Of a stretch of 64,000 nt of DNA, positions 16,440-25,500 are shown in pieces. The notes beneath the pieces were generated by a model that searched no databases, had not been told where the DNA came from, and saw only the letters and a program-made list of their open reading frames with translations. Position 1 is the first letter of the stretch. The number at the start of each line of letters is the position of its first letter. The DNA is from Flavobacterium sp. HJJ (GTDB lineage: Bacteria > Bacteroidota > Bacteroidia > Flavobacteriales > Flavobacteriaceae). Position numbers and translations under genes: made by a program. Location: positions 62,001-126,000 of the forward strand of contig NZ_JADKPR010000013.1 of NCBI RefSeq assembly GCF_015351475.1. Reading direction: 5' to 3'.

Positions 16440-16722
16440 AAATCAAGTCTTTTTTGATGTTTTTAAGAAAACGCTCAGACACATGTGGTCCTTTCCGAAC
16501 TATTTCGATTTTAGAATTAAGCCTATTTTCTAAATAAGAATATAGTCCCATCAGCAAACTATAAGAAGGATTTTTGAATTCAACTAAAAAATCAACATCA
16601 CTGTCTGGTTTTTCTACCCCCTTTGCGTAGGAACCAAATAAACCAATTGAAACAACGCCATAATTTTCTTTTAGGAATTGTTTATCCAATTGTAAAGTGT
16701 TGATTATTTCATCTTTTTTCAT
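16432..16722 (-). CDS. mntA: MntA-like minimal nucleotidyltransferase antitoxin
   Basis: A 96-residue minimal nucleotidyltransferase. The motif GSx10DxD is intact (GSYAKGVEKPDSDVDFLVEF, Gly-Ser near residues 30-31 and the two Asp near 42 and 44). In studied systems MntA transfers AMP to a Tyr of HepT, which neutralises the toxin. It is the first gene of the minus-strand unit MntA-HepT-ung, and overlaps hepT by 8 bp. The ATG at 16720-16722 sits back to back with the mutS2-like gene. Confidence 0.88.
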   Translation of the reverse strand: MKKDEIINTLQLDKQFLKENYGVVSIGLFGSYAKGVEKPDSDVDFLVEFKNPSYSLLMGLYSYLENRLNSKIEIVRKGPHVSERFLKNIKKDLIYV

Positions 16723-16775
16723 CTAACAAATATAAAAAATTAATACTTTCAAATTACTTTGGCTCTTAAACTTTG

Positions 16776-16783
16776 TAACTTTG
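16776..16783 (+). promoter_or_regulatory. -7 box for the MutS2-like gene
   Basis: TAACTTTG, 25 bp before the ATG at 16808, fits TAnnTTTG. Confidence 0.5.
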
Positions 16784-16807
16784 AACTTTTTGAAACCAAA
16801 TTTATAA

Positions 16808-18973
16808 ATGATCTCCATTACCGAAAAAACATTACAGGACTTACAATTCCCAACGGTTCTTGAAACAATATCCGAAATTTGTAATACCGATATAGGAAAG
16901 CAGAAAGCCTTGGAAATAAATCCTTTTAGAGAAAAAGAATCTTTGATGAGTGCATTGATGCAGACATCAGAGTATGTTTCTTCTTTTCAAAATAATAATG
17001 CGATTCCTAACCATGGTTTTGATGCCATAACACATGAAATCAAGTTTTTGGCAATCGAAGACAGTTTTCTTGAAGTGGGCAGTTTCAGAAAAATTGCCAC
17101 TATATCTGAAACTACCAATGTGCTTTTGGCATTTTTAAATAAATTCAATGATTATTATCCAAATCTTTGCGCCAAAAGCTCAGGTATCCAATTAACTAAA
17201 GAAATCATTACGCTGGTAGATGCCGTAGCCGATAAATATGGTGAAATAAAAGACAATGCCTCTCCCCGGCTTTTGGAAATCCGCCGTGAAATGAATCTCG
17301 TTCGCGGGAAAGTGAATCAGAGCTTTGGTTCAGCTTTGACGCAGTACAATGGTTTGGGTTATTTGGACGATATAAAAGAAAGTTTTGTACAAAACCGCCG
17401 TGTTTTGGCCGTTTTGGCCATGTACCGCCGAAAAGTGAAAGGTTCTATCCTTGGAAGTTCCAAGACCGGAAGCATTGCTTATATTGAACCCGAAAATACA
17501 TTGAAATATTCCCGTGAACTTGCAAATTTGGAATATGAGGAAAAAGAGGAAATCACAAAGATTTTAAAACAGCTGACGAATGCTGTCCGTCCGTTTTTGC
17601 CTTTATTGATTCAGTATCAGGATTTTCTCAGCGATATTGATGTTATTGCCGCCAAGGCAAAATATGCGAACAAAATCAACGGAATTTTACCGGCAATTAC
17701 AGACGAACGCCGTCTGTATTTTAGAGAAGCTTTCCACCCGATTTTGTATTTAAACAACAAACAGAAAAAGGAAGTTACGCATCCGCAGACAATAGAATTA
17801 AGTCAGGAAAACCGGATTATTGTAATTTCAGGACCAAATGCCGGCGGTAAAACCATTTCGATGAAAACCGTTGGTTTATTGCAACTGATGCTTCAGTCGG
17901 GTATGCTTATTCCGGTACATGAACGCAGCGAAACTTTCCTCTTTGATAGAATACTTACAGATATCGGAGATAATCAATCGATTGAAAATCATTTAAGTAC
18001 GTATAGTTACCGCTTAAAGAACATGAACTACTTCCTGAAGAAGTGTAATAAAAGAACCATGTTCCTCATTGATGAATTCGGTACGGGCTCGGATCCGGAA
18101 TTGGGAGGTGCTTTGGCTGAGATTTTCTTGGAAGAATTCTATCATCGTGAAGCTTTTGGATTGATTACTACGCATTATTCGAATCTTAAGATTTTGGCAA
18201 ATGAACTGCCATATGCTACTAATGCGAATATGCTTTTTGACGAAAAATCATTGGAACCAATGTATAAACTGGTTTTGGGTCAGGCAGGAAGCTCTTTTAC
18301 GTTTGAAGTAGCACTTAAAAACGGAATTCCTTTTGGCTTAATCAACCGAGCCAAAAAGAAGATTGAAATTGGTAAAGTACGTTTTGATAAAACCATTGCT
18401 AATCTCCAAAAAGAACGCTCGAAACTGGAAAAAACTTCGACAAATTTGAAAGAAGAAGAAACCAGAGCGCGGGAAGAAAGCAAAAAAATGGAGAATATAA
18501 ATGTCAAAATCAAGCAAAAACTAGAAAGCTATCAGGAATTGTATGACAGCAATCAAAAGACGATTTACATTGGCCAGAAAATAGAAGATATTGCCGAGAA
18601 ATATTTCAACAATAAAAACAAAAAAGACCTGATTGGAGAATTTTTGAAAATAGTTGAAATTGAAAATTCAAAACGCAAAAAAGCGACTCCAAAAGAAACG
18701 AAAGCCATTATTGCCAAGAAAAAAGAAATCATCAAGGAAGTTGAAATCAAGGTTGAAGAAATCCGAATTGAGAAAAAGGAAAAGAAACTCAAACCGGTGA
18801 TCGAAAAACCAAAACCTATTCTAAAAGTCGGTGACCGAGTGCGGATGCTGGACGGAAAATCTATAGGAAGCATTGATAAAATTGAAAAAAACAAAGCAGT
18901 TGTGAATTACGGGCTGTTTACTTCGAAAGTAAGTTTAGAAGAATTGGAGTTTGTAGAAGCTGGGAAAAAGTAA
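16808..18973 (+). CDS. MutS2-like DNA-binding ATPase lacking an Smr domain
   Basis: A 721-residue MutS-family protein. The N-terminal core/clamp region covers about 1-310, followed by the ATPase with Walker A SGPNAGGKT near 341-349 and Walker B FLIDEFGTGSDPELGG near 418-433. A Lys/Glu-rich coiled coil covers about 520-660. The order matches MutS2, but the usual C-terminal Smr nuclease domain is absent: after a KOW-like stretch (LKVGDRVRMLDGKSIGSIDKI) the protein ends. MutS2 acts on recombination intermediates and on collided ribosomes; without Smr this homologue should bind and hydrolyse ATP but not cut nucleic acid. Confidence 0.85.
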   Translation: MISITEKTLQDLQFPTVLETISEICNTDIGKQKALEINPFREKESLMSALMQTSEYVSSFQNNNAIPNHGFDAITHEIKFLAIEDSFLEVGSFRKIATISETTNVLLAFLNKFNDYYPNLCAKSSGIQLTKEIITLVDAVADKYGEIKDNASPRLLEIRREMNLVRGKVNQSFGSALTQYNGLGYLDDIKESFVQNRRVLAVLAMYRRKVKGSILGSSKTGSIAYIEPENTLKYSRELANLEYEEKEEITKILKQLTNAVRPFLPLLIQYQDFLSDIDVIAAKAKYANKINGILPAITDERRLYFREAFHPILYLNNKQKKEVTHPQTIELSQENRIIVISGPNAGGKTISMKTVGLLQLMLQSGMLIPVHERSETFLFDRILTDIGDNQSIENHLSTYSYRLKNMNYFLKKCNKRTMFLIDEFGTGSDPELGGALAEIFLEEFYHREAFGLITTHYSNLKILANELPYATNANMLFDEKSLEPMYKLVLGQAGSSFTFEVALKNGIPFGLINRAKKKIEIGKVRFDKTIANLQKERSKLEKTSTNLKEEETRAREESKKMENINVKIKQKLESYQELYDSNQKTIYIGQKIEDIAEKYFNNKNKKDLIGEFLKIVEIENSKRKKATPKETKAIIAKKKEIIKEVEIKVEEIRIEKKEKKLKPVIEKPKPILKVGDRVRMLDGKSIGSIDKIEKNKAVVNYGLFTSKVSLEELEFVEAGKK

Positions 18974-19034
18974 ATCAGAACTCAGTTTTATATAAAAGTT
19001 TCAGTCACTATCGGTTCATATCAAATGAAAAACA

Positions 19035-19457
19035 ATGGAAATGCAAAATCTTCCTACTGATAAAAAAATAATTCTTTTTGACGGAGTTTGTAATCTTTGC
19101 AATTCGGCGGTGCAGTTTGTTATAAAGCACGACCAGAAAGATGTATTTAGATTCGTCGCTTTACAATCCGAATTGGGTCAGCAGATTCTAAAACACATTG
19201 GTGTAAATCCAGTAAATATTGACAGTATAGTTTTGTATGAACCTGGAAAAGCATATTACTATAAATCCTCGGCAGCAATTGAGATCGCCCGAAGTCTTGG
19301 AGGTTTTTGGCATTTTGGAACTGTTTTCAGAATTATCCCGACAGGAATCAGAAATCTGTTTTATGACTATATTGCCAAAAACAGATACGAATGGTATGGA
19401 AAAAAAGAAAGCTGTATGATACCAACGATGGAACTGAAAAAAAATTTTTTAGAATAA
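19035..19457 (+). CDS. DCC-family thiol-disulfide oxidoreductase-like protein (DUF393)
   Basis: A 140-residue protein. The DCC motif appears as FDGVCNLCNSAVQFV near residues 15-29, giving a CxxC-type pair in a thioredoxin-like context. RIIPTGIRNLFYDYIAKNRY follows near 105. The family is named YuxK/DUF393; its redox role is inferred from the cysteine pair and its substrate is unknown. It follows the MutS2-like gene by 61 bp and could share its transcript. Confidence 0.85.
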   Translation: MEMQNLPTDKKIILFDGVCNLCNSAVQFVIKHDQKDVFRFVALQSELGQQILKHIGVNPVNIDSIVLYEPGKAYYYKSSAAIEIARSLGGFWHFGTVFRIIPTGIRNLFYDYIAKNRYEWYGKKESCMIPTMELKKNFLE

Positions 19458-19502
19458 TTTAATTACATGATAAATGTCATCTCTTAAGCAGGATTACTGT
19501 CG

Positions 19503-19510
19503 TAAATTTG
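19503..19510 (+). promoter_or_regulatory. -7 box upstream of the candidate small RNA
   Basis: TAAATTTG fits TAnnTTTG. No ORF follows; the predicted transcript would run from about 19516 to the terminator at 19672-19701. Confidence 0.5.
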
Positions 19511-19515
19511 ACTAA

Positions 19516-19701
19516 TCTTAAAAGTTAAATTTTATTAGAGAACGTTCATAAGAAACCGCATATTCATAGTTGTTTTCGAGTTGGTAATTATTGGTTTAAA
19601 CGAAAACTGTGTTTTATAGGTTCCAATCTAATAAAATGAAATGATTAGTTTTTTTTGTCTAAAAAGAAAAGAGGATGCCTTTCTGTGAGCATCCTTTTTT
19701 T
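19516..19701 (+). ncRNA. Candidate 6S-like small RNA (promoter, long hairpin, terminator, no ORF)
   Basis: An 11-bp perfect closing stem (19529-19539 with 19627-19637) encloses GAAC/GTTC (19540-19543 with 19620-19623), a 6-bp AT stem (19548-19553 with 19612-19617), an asymmetric bubble and a 7-bp apical stem (19572-19578 with 19601-19607). The result is one long interrupted hairpin of about 110 nt. A -7 box precedes it and an intrinsic terminator follows. The shape resembles 6S RNA, and a family named 6S-Flavo is known in flavobacteria. I cannot score it against that model, so the identity is inference; a structured RNA is well supported. Confidence 0.5.
19672..19701 (+). terminator. Intrinsic terminator of the candidate small RNA
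   Basis: AGGATGC (19672-19678) pairs with GCATCCT (19689-19695) and is followed by seven T residues. Confidence 0.8.
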
Positions 19702-19730
19702 GTTTTGTGATATTTTTCAAACCGATACAT

Positions 19731-19765
19731 AAAAAAAGCCTCAAATTATTATAGAATCTGAGGCT
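19731..19765 (-). terminator. Intrinsic terminator of ettA
   Basis: On the minus strand AGCCTCA (19759-19765) pairs with TGAGGCT (19737-19743), followed by seven T residues. It lies just beyond the ettA stop. Confidence 0.8.
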
Positions 19766-19786
19766 CCTTATTTTTGTAATCAATTA

Positions 19787-21478
19787 TTATCTAATTAACT
19801 TTCTATATTTTAAACGTTTTGGAGTTAAATCACCGCCTAAACGTTTCTTTTTGTTTTCTTCATATTCAGTGAAACTTCCTTCGAAGAAATATACTTCAGA
19901 GTCACCTTCGAAAGCTAAAATGTGTGTACAGATTCTGTCAAGAAACCATCTGTCGTGCGAAATTACAACGGCACAACCTGCGAAATTCTCCAGACCTTCC
20001 TCTAATGCACGAAGCGTGTTTACGTCCAAGTCATTCGTTGGCTCATCCAGCAATAATACGTTTCCTTCTTCTTTCAAAGTCATTGCTAAGTGCAGACGGT
20101 TACGCTCACCACCGGAAAGCATAGATACTTTCTTATTCTGCTCACCTCCTCCAAAGTTGAAACGGGACAAATATGCTCTTGAATTTACTTGTTTTCCGCC
20201 CATCATGATCAATTCCTGACCGTCGGCAAAGTTTTCCCAGATGGATTTATTTGGGTCAATGTTTGAATGCGACTGATCTACGTAAGCAATTTTTACGGTT
20301 TCACCCACAGAAAATTCACCGCTGTCAGTTTTTTGCTCTCCCATAATCATTTTGAAAATGGTAGACTTACCAGCACCATTTGGCCCGATAATCCCAACAA
20401 TTCCAGCCTGTGGCAAAGTGAAGTTCAAGTTGTCGTACAATAATTTATCACCAAAAGCTTTGGCAACACTTTTTGCTTCAATAACATTTGTTCCCAATCT
20501 TGGACCATTTGGAATGTAAATTTCTAATTTTTCATCCAATTGTTTTTGATCTTCGTTCAAAAGTTTATCGTAGTTCTGCAAACGTGCTTTTTGTTTTGTC
20601 TGACGTCCTTTTGCACCTTGACGAACCCAGTCCAGCTCACGCTCCAACGTTTTTCTGCGTTTTGAAGCTACTTTTTCTTCCTGTGCTAAACGGTTTGATT
20701 TTTGATCCAGCCAGGAAGAATAATTTCCTTTCCATGGGATACCTTCTCCTCTATCCAGTTCCAGAATCCAGCCAGCCACATTATCCAGGAAATAACGGTC
20801 GTGCGTCACGGCAATTACAGTTCCGGCATATTGCGCCAAGTGCTGTTCTAACCAAAGTACAGATTCGGCATCCAAGTGGTTGGTAGGCTCATCCAAAAGT
20901 AATACATCTGGCTGCTGCAGTAACAAACGACATAAAGCCACACGGCGGCGCTCTCCTCCTGAAAGGTTTTTGATTGGCGTGTCACCGTCCGGCGTGCGCA
21001 GAGCGTCCATTGCGATTTCTAATTTGGTGTCGATTTCCCAAGCCCCAAGAGCATCAATTTTATCCTGAAGTGCAGCCTGACGATCCATCAATTTGTCCAT
21101 TTTATCAGGATCTGAATAGTTTTCTTCAAGACCAAATAAATCGTTGATTTGGTTGTATTCTTCAAGAACAGCCATTGTTTCGGCAGCACCTTCACGAACG
21201 ATTTCGATTACGGTTTTCGAATCATCAAGAATTGGTTCCTGCTCTAGATAACCAACAGTGTAACCCGGCTGAAAAACAACATCTCCCTGATAGTTTTTAT
21301 CAACTCCTGCAATAATTTTTAAAAGAGATGATTTACCTGAACCATTTAGACCCAAAATACCAATTTTAGCTCCGTAAAAGAAACTTAGATAAATATTCTT
21401 AAGTACTGGTTTATCTGCACCCTGATAGGTTTTACTCAATTTCTGCATTGAGAAAATTACCTTCTTATCGTCTGACAT
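19787..21478 (-). CDS. ettA: Energy-dependent translational throttle protein EttA (ABC-F ATPase)
   Basis: A 563-residue ABC-F protein with two ATPase cassettes and no membrane segments. The first P-loop GLNGSGKSS starts near residue 43 and its signature LSGGERRRVALCRLLL near 170. The second cassette has GPNGAGKST and LSGGERNRLHLA. The linker between them is charged and helical. EttA binds the ribosomal E site and gates the first peptide bond according to the ATP/ADP ratio (known from E. coli). Length and the closeness of both cassettes fit EttA better than other ABC-F types. A -7 box at 21507-21514 and a terminator at 19731-19765 make it a single-gene unit. Confidence 0.92.
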   Translation of the reverse strand: MSDDKKVIFSMQKLSKTYQGADKPVLKNIYLSFFYGAKIGILGLNGSGKSSLLKIIAGVDKNYQGDVVFQPGYTVGYLEQEPILDDSKTVIEIVREGAAETMAVLEEYNQINDLFGLEENYSDPDKMDKLMDRQAALQDKIDALGAWEIDTKLEIAMDALRTPDGDTPIKNLSGGERRRVALCRLLLQQPDVLLLDEPTNHLDAESVLWLEQHLAQYAGTVIAVTHDRYFLDNVAGWILELDRGEGIPWKGNYSSWLDQKSNRLAQEEKVASKRRKTLERELDWVRQGAKGRQTKQKARLQNYDKLLNEDQKQLDEKLEIYIPNGPRLGTNVIEAKSVAKAFGDKLLYDNLNFTLPQAGIVGIIGPNGAGKSTIFKMIMGEQKTDSGEFSVGETVKIAYVDQSHSNIDPNKSIWENFADGQELIMMGGKQVNSRAYLSRFNFGGGEQNKKVSMLSGGERNRLHLAMTLKEEGNVLLLDEPTNDLDVNTLRALEEGLENFAGCAVVISHDRWFLDRICTHILAFEGDSEVYFFEGSFTEYEENKKKRLGGDLTPKRLKYRKLIR

Positions 21479-21506
21479 AGTATTATGATTTAATTTTTAA
21501 AGAATA

Positions 21507-21514
21507 CAAATATA
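21507..21514 (-). promoter_or_regulatory. ettA -7 promoter box
   Basis: TATATTTG on the minus strand, 28 bp before the ettA ATG. Confidence 0.55.
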
Positions 21515-21657
21515 ACATTATTGGAGAGATAATAAAAAGTCTAAAGTCCAAAGTCATAAAGTTTATAAAGCAGGAAAACACATACTGTGGGTCAGCTTAT
21601 TTCTTTTGTTTCTCTCGAATGTTGAATCAAAAAAAACAGTTTAGCATATTAACTCTT

Positions 21658-23454
21658 TTAGTGTTTATCTGTCAAGGTTTTCATAAACGAAACCAATGCT
21701 TTTGCTTCTTTTGGTGTTAACTCTAATTTATCAGAAGGCAATGTTTGATTTTTAACCGAAATTCCTAATCCAGCTCCTCCGCCTTTATTGTAAAAATCAA
21801 TAACTTCTTCCAGGGTGGAAAACACACCATTATGCATATACGGTGCGGTTATACCGACATTTCGCAGTGATGGGGTTTTGAAGGCGTTTTTTAATTGAGG
21901 CATTTCGTATTGCAGATATCTTCCCAAATCCGGACTGATTTTTTTTCCGTTTTTATCTGAAGGTGTTCCTATTACTTCCTGTTCTGTTTTTTGATAACTC
22001 GGAGGTACAGTGCCATTAAACAAAGGGATAAAATGACAGGTTGCACATTTTGCTTTTCCTGCAAAAATGTTAAATCCAAGTTTTTCTTCGGCCGTAAAAT
22101 CATTTGAATCTCCCCTCATATACTCGTCAAATCGACTGTCGAATGCGTTTAAGGAACGGATGTAGCTGGCCAATGAATTTTGTACCTGCCATTCTTCTAT
22201 TTTCTTTGAATCTGGAAATGCTTTCTTGAATAGCTTTTGGTATTCCTTGTCTTTATTTAAAATCTGAATTGCATTGGCAACATTTCCATGCATTTCATCT
22301 TTATTAGTAATTACATCAAGACTTTGTTTTTCCAAATCGAGCTGGCGCATATCCCAAAACTGTGCATTCTGCAGTGAAGCATAAGTCAGCGTAGGTGTAT
22401 TTCTGCTCAAGTTGCCGCCTTTTAAGGATTGGTTTGTTTTCAATCCATCGGTAAATGCTTTTTCTGGAATATGACAAGAGGAACAGCTTCGGGTTTTATT
22501 ATTAGAAAAGGAAGTTTCATAAAATAATTTTTTGCCTAATTCGGCTTTTTCTTTAGAGTATTGATATTCTTTTGAAGGAATAAAAGCATTCACATCAAAA
22601 GCATCTTTTTCGAAAATAGTCGCTGAATATGGATTTACAACAGTATTTCTGCTTGTCTTTTCTATTTTATTTATTTTTTGAAAAGCGACCAGCTTTTTGC
22701 TGATTGGGTTTAAAAAGCTTTTAATAAAATGAGTTCTGTCAAATGTTTTAAAATCAGTATTAGAATCACAATAATTTGCTGCTTGGTTAATTAAAGCTTT
22801 AATTTCCTTTTGACATTGAACGGATTCAGAACTTTTAAAATCCATTTTCGAAATTAAATTTCCTATTGAACCCAAACTGTTTTTTGCTTCTGGTATGGAT
22901 TGAAAAGCTATTGGCGAATCGAATCCTGTTATTCCCAAAGCAAGAATTCTGTTAAGCTCCATTTTTGAAGCGTCCAGAATGTGTGCGTTTGAAATCGTAA
23001 TAACACTCAAATGTTCTTTTATTTGTTTCAGGTTACCGCTCAATATTTTGGTTGTTCTAACTAATTCTTCTTTGTTTTTAATATCGTAATTCGGAAACAT
23101 AATTTCTTCCATCACTTGGAAACCATTTGGCGGAATAAAAGTATTTTCGGCAACTTCCAACTCATCCAAAGCGGGGCCATTTATGAATCGTGCCGGATCG
23201 GGAGTAAAATATTCAACTGCCCATTCAATCTTTTTGTAGGATAATCGTGTGGAATTAAAAGCTTTCTGAATTTTTTTTTCGTCATTGCTTTCTTCTATTG
23301 TTTTTTCAAGTTCGATCACTTTTTGATTTAATTTTTCAATATCTGAGATTAATTCCTGTTGAATTGTTATCTCGCTATATTTTTTTTCACATCCAGATAA
23401 TAGTATTACTAGCGCTAGATTCAGGGCAATTATTATTTTATTAGTAAAATTCAT
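21658..23454 (-). CDS. Di-heme cytochrome c peroxidase-like lipoprotein with an extra N-terminal helical domain
   Basis: The ATG at 23452-23454 gives 598 residues and a lipoprotein signal (LALVILLSGC); an in-frame start 96 bp upstream would overlap the preceding gene and spoil this signal. The C-terminal half (from about residue 290) is a MauG/CcpA-type di-heme domain with CSSCH and CATCH heme sites. The N-terminal half is about 270 residues, helical and without cysteine-heme motifs; it contains FTPDPARFINGPALDELE. Such proteins reduce peroxide or modify partner proteins in the periplasm. It follows the PhoX-like gene by 82 bp on the same strand, so the two probably form an operon. Confidence 0.82.
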   Translation of the reverse strand: MNFTNKIIIALNLALVILLSGCEKKYSEITIQQELISDIEKLNQKVIELEKTIEESNDEKKIQKAFNSTRLSYKKIEWAVEYFTPDPARFINGPALDELEVAENTFIPPNGFQVMEEIMFPNYDIKNKEELVRTTKILSGNLKQIKEHLSVITISNAHILDASKMELNRILALGITGFDSPIAFQSIPEAKNSLGSIGNLISKMDFKSSESVQCQKEIKALINQAANYCDSNTDFKTFDRTHFIKSFLNPISKKLVAFQKINKIEKTSRNTVVNPYSATIFEKDAFDVNAFIPSKEYQYSKEKAELGKKLFYETSFSNNKTRSCSSCHIPEKAFTDGLKTNQSLKGGNLSRNTPTLTYASLQNAQFWDMRQLDLEKQSLDVITNKDEMHGNVANAIQILNKDKEYQKLFKKAFPDSKKIEEWQVQNSLASYIRSLNAFDSRFDEYMRGDSNDFTAEEKLGFNIFAGKAKCATCHFIPLFNGTVPPSYQKTEQEVIGTPSDKNGKKISPDLGRYLQYEMPQLKNAFKTPSLRNVGITAPYMHNGVFSTLEEVIDFYNKGGGAGLGISVKNQTLPSDKLELTPKEAKALVSFMKTLTDKH

Positions 23455-23536
23455 TTTAAGTAATCTCTTTTTAGGTAAATAAAACAAAAAACAACCCTGT
23501 AAAAAGGGCTGTTCTTTATGTATCCATTTCAAAAAA

Positions 23537-25021
23537 TTATTTTTGAACATTTCTTATAATTACGGTTTGTCCGCCTTCCATATTGGTATTCACCTTACTT
23601 CCATCGGCATATTTGAAAGCTTCTTTTTGCCAAGTATGAGGATGAATATTCACAAGAAATGTATTTGGAACTCCAATAACATCTGAGATATCCTGCATAG
23701 CTCCGTATTCCCAGCTTCCTAATCTTAAGTCATTTATTGGATTATAAGTCGTATTCCAAGCCACATCGTCACGTTTATGATTCATTGTCAGCCAAGGTTT
23801 GTTGGTTTTTGCAGCAATGTTATACTGCCAGATATAAGAATCGTGTTTTGCAGCAGTATAATAAGAATCCCCATCTTCTTGGATGTAAACATAATTTTCA
23901 GTTACACAAAGGTTATCCGGATTGATAATTCCTGTACCTGGAGTTGAATCTCCTTCAACAATCAATTCCAATTTACCGGCTAATGGATTAGTATCATTTA
24001 ATACTAATTTGTAAACTCTTCCCCACATCGTGTATCCACTTACAGGATTGGCTTTATCAGGAGATTGCCCTGTTGCTGTAAAATAGATTTCACGATTGTT
24101 TTTTGCAGATCCTTTTCTGTAATCAACATCTTCTACTCTTGAAAAACGGATAGCTCCTAAATTATTTACAGTTGTATTGATTTCTGCTCCAGTGATGTTT
24201 TTAGCATTTGGAATTTCAACAAATGACACGTCAAAAGAGTTTCCAATAGTCATTGAAGTTTCTACCTGATTTCCGTCATTTCTTTTCAAGGCATATAATT
24301 TGCCATTAGTCAAATCTCCAACAGTATTGCTTACATACATAATTACCTGACCCGCACTAGCGTGAGAAGTTGCATAAGACTGATCTTCACCGATCAAAAT
24401 AACTGTTTTTCCTTCATAAGCTTCTTTTGTAAGCGGAACGGCATTTTCCATATTCGCTTTTCCTAAAGCTGGTAAAACTCTGTCTTTTCTGCTTTTTTCA
24501 CTTGATAAACCAAGTGGATCAATACCGTGAACCATACTCTCTTCACTGCTTTCTCCAGCTGTTAAAAACATTGGTCCAAATCCGTTGATTGCTGGCGTAG
24601 CTAATGTTGCAGAACATAATCTGGTCATGCCTCCAATTCCGTCAACAATGTATTCTCCTTTGACAGCTTTTAATGTTTTATCGAAATACACTCTTGAAAC
24701 TGACTGCAGAATTTCGTGATTGGTAATCATCATATAGCCATCACTGTTAGGGTCTTTCATAAAACCGGCACCGTCAGGCTGTGCTCCGTAAACAAAACTA
24801 GGAGATCCAGGCAATACATCCGAACTGCTGATCATTGATGTGATTTTCAAGTTTTCAAAACCTTCTTTTGCTACAACTAAAGCTGGAACAGAAGAAGTGT
24901 TGTTAAAATCAATCGTCGAATTTACTGGTTTTGCATTGTCGTTATTATCATTTTGACAGCCTAAGACAGCTAAGCTTAATGCAGACAGTACTCCTGCTCT
25001 TTTTAGATAATTAAATTTCAT
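23537..25021 (-). CDS. PhoX/DUF839-like secreted beta-propeller lipoprotein
   Basis: From the ATG at 25019-25021 it has 494 residues and a lipobox (LSLAVLGCQND). Several PhoX-like stretches are visible: MITNHEIL near residue 105, IINPDNLCVTENYVYIQEDG near 375 and NTFLVNIHPHTW near 460, in the order known from calcium-dependent alkaline phosphatase PhoX. The expected role is phosphate release from esters at the cell surface. The match is by motif only, and I could not verify every metal ligand. It is upstream of the di-heme peroxidase gene on the same strand. Confidence 0.65.
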   Translation of the reverse strand: MKFNYLKRAGVLSALSLAVLGCQNDNNDNAKPVNSTIDFNNTSSVPALVVAKEGFENLKITSMISSSDVLPGSPSFVYGAQPDGAGFMKDPNSDGYMMITNHEILQSVSRVYFDKTLKAVKGEYIVDGIGGMTRLCSATLATPAINGFGPMFLTAGESSEESMVHGIDPLGLSSEKSRKDRVLPALGKANMENAVPLTKEAYEGKTVILIGEDQSYATSHASAGQVIMYVSNTVGDLTNGKLYALKRNDGNQVETSMTIGNSFDVSFVEIPNAKNITGAEINTTVNNLGAIRFSRVEDVDYRKGSAKNNREIYFTATGQSPDKANPVSGYTMWGRVYKLVLNDTNPLAGKLELIVEGDSTPGTGIINPDNLCVTENYVYIQEDGDSYYTAAKHDSYIWQYNIAAKTNKPWLTMNHKRDDVAWNTTYNPINDLRLGSWEYGAMQDISDVIGVPNTFLVNIHPHTWQKEAFKYADGSKVNTNMEGGQTVIIRNVQK

Positions 25022-25210
25022 AGTTTTTGTTTTTTTTGTTTTTGACAAAACTATACTGTTAAAATCGTGAAGAGGTTAATTGATATTATTGAAATGATGA
25101 CCATTAGGTTAAGGCTGTTTAACCCAAATATTAAGAAGTTAATTTTTTGTTAATAAAAAAAAATGGGGTTATTACAAGTTTTGAAAAAGTTGAAATTATT
25201 GAATAAAAAA

Positions 25211-25241
25211 ACGACCATTGCCGAAAAAAAGCAACAGTCGT
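25211..25241 (-). terminator. Terminator downstream of the small membrane protein gene
   Basis: Minus-strand stem of 11 bp with two G-U pairs (25231-25241 with 25211-25221), followed by a T-run at 25204-25210. Confidence 0.7.
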
Positions 25242-25267
25242 TATTTATAAGAAGTTTAGAAAAATAT

Positions 25268-25450
25268 TTATACTCGCCCTTTCAAGGCACTAAAAACCCA
25301 TGCATTTGCTAGAAAACCTACTCCTACAGCTGCAAATCCCCAGCCTGCAACATCATTATATCGAAATATTCCTAATCCTATCAGTAATAATCCCATGAGT
25401 ATCATTATGAGCGTAGCCCATCCTAAAATACTGTTTTTATTCATTCCCAT
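25268..25450 (-). CDS. CAL67264-type small membrane protein
   Basis: A 60-residue peptide with two hydrophobic segments (about residues 8-27 and 33-53) separated by RYNDVAGWG. It matches my memory of the flavobacterial CAL67264 membrane protein family, whose function is unknown. It follows holA by 50 bp on the same strand and is followed by a clear terminator. Confidence 0.75.
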   Translation of the reverse strand: MGMNKNSILGWATLIMILMGLLLIGLGIFRYNDVAGWGFAAVGVGFLANAWVFSALKGRV

Positions 25451-25500
25451 AATTGTAGTGGTATTTGTTTTTAATGAAAGTAAATATCGGTATTTTAATA

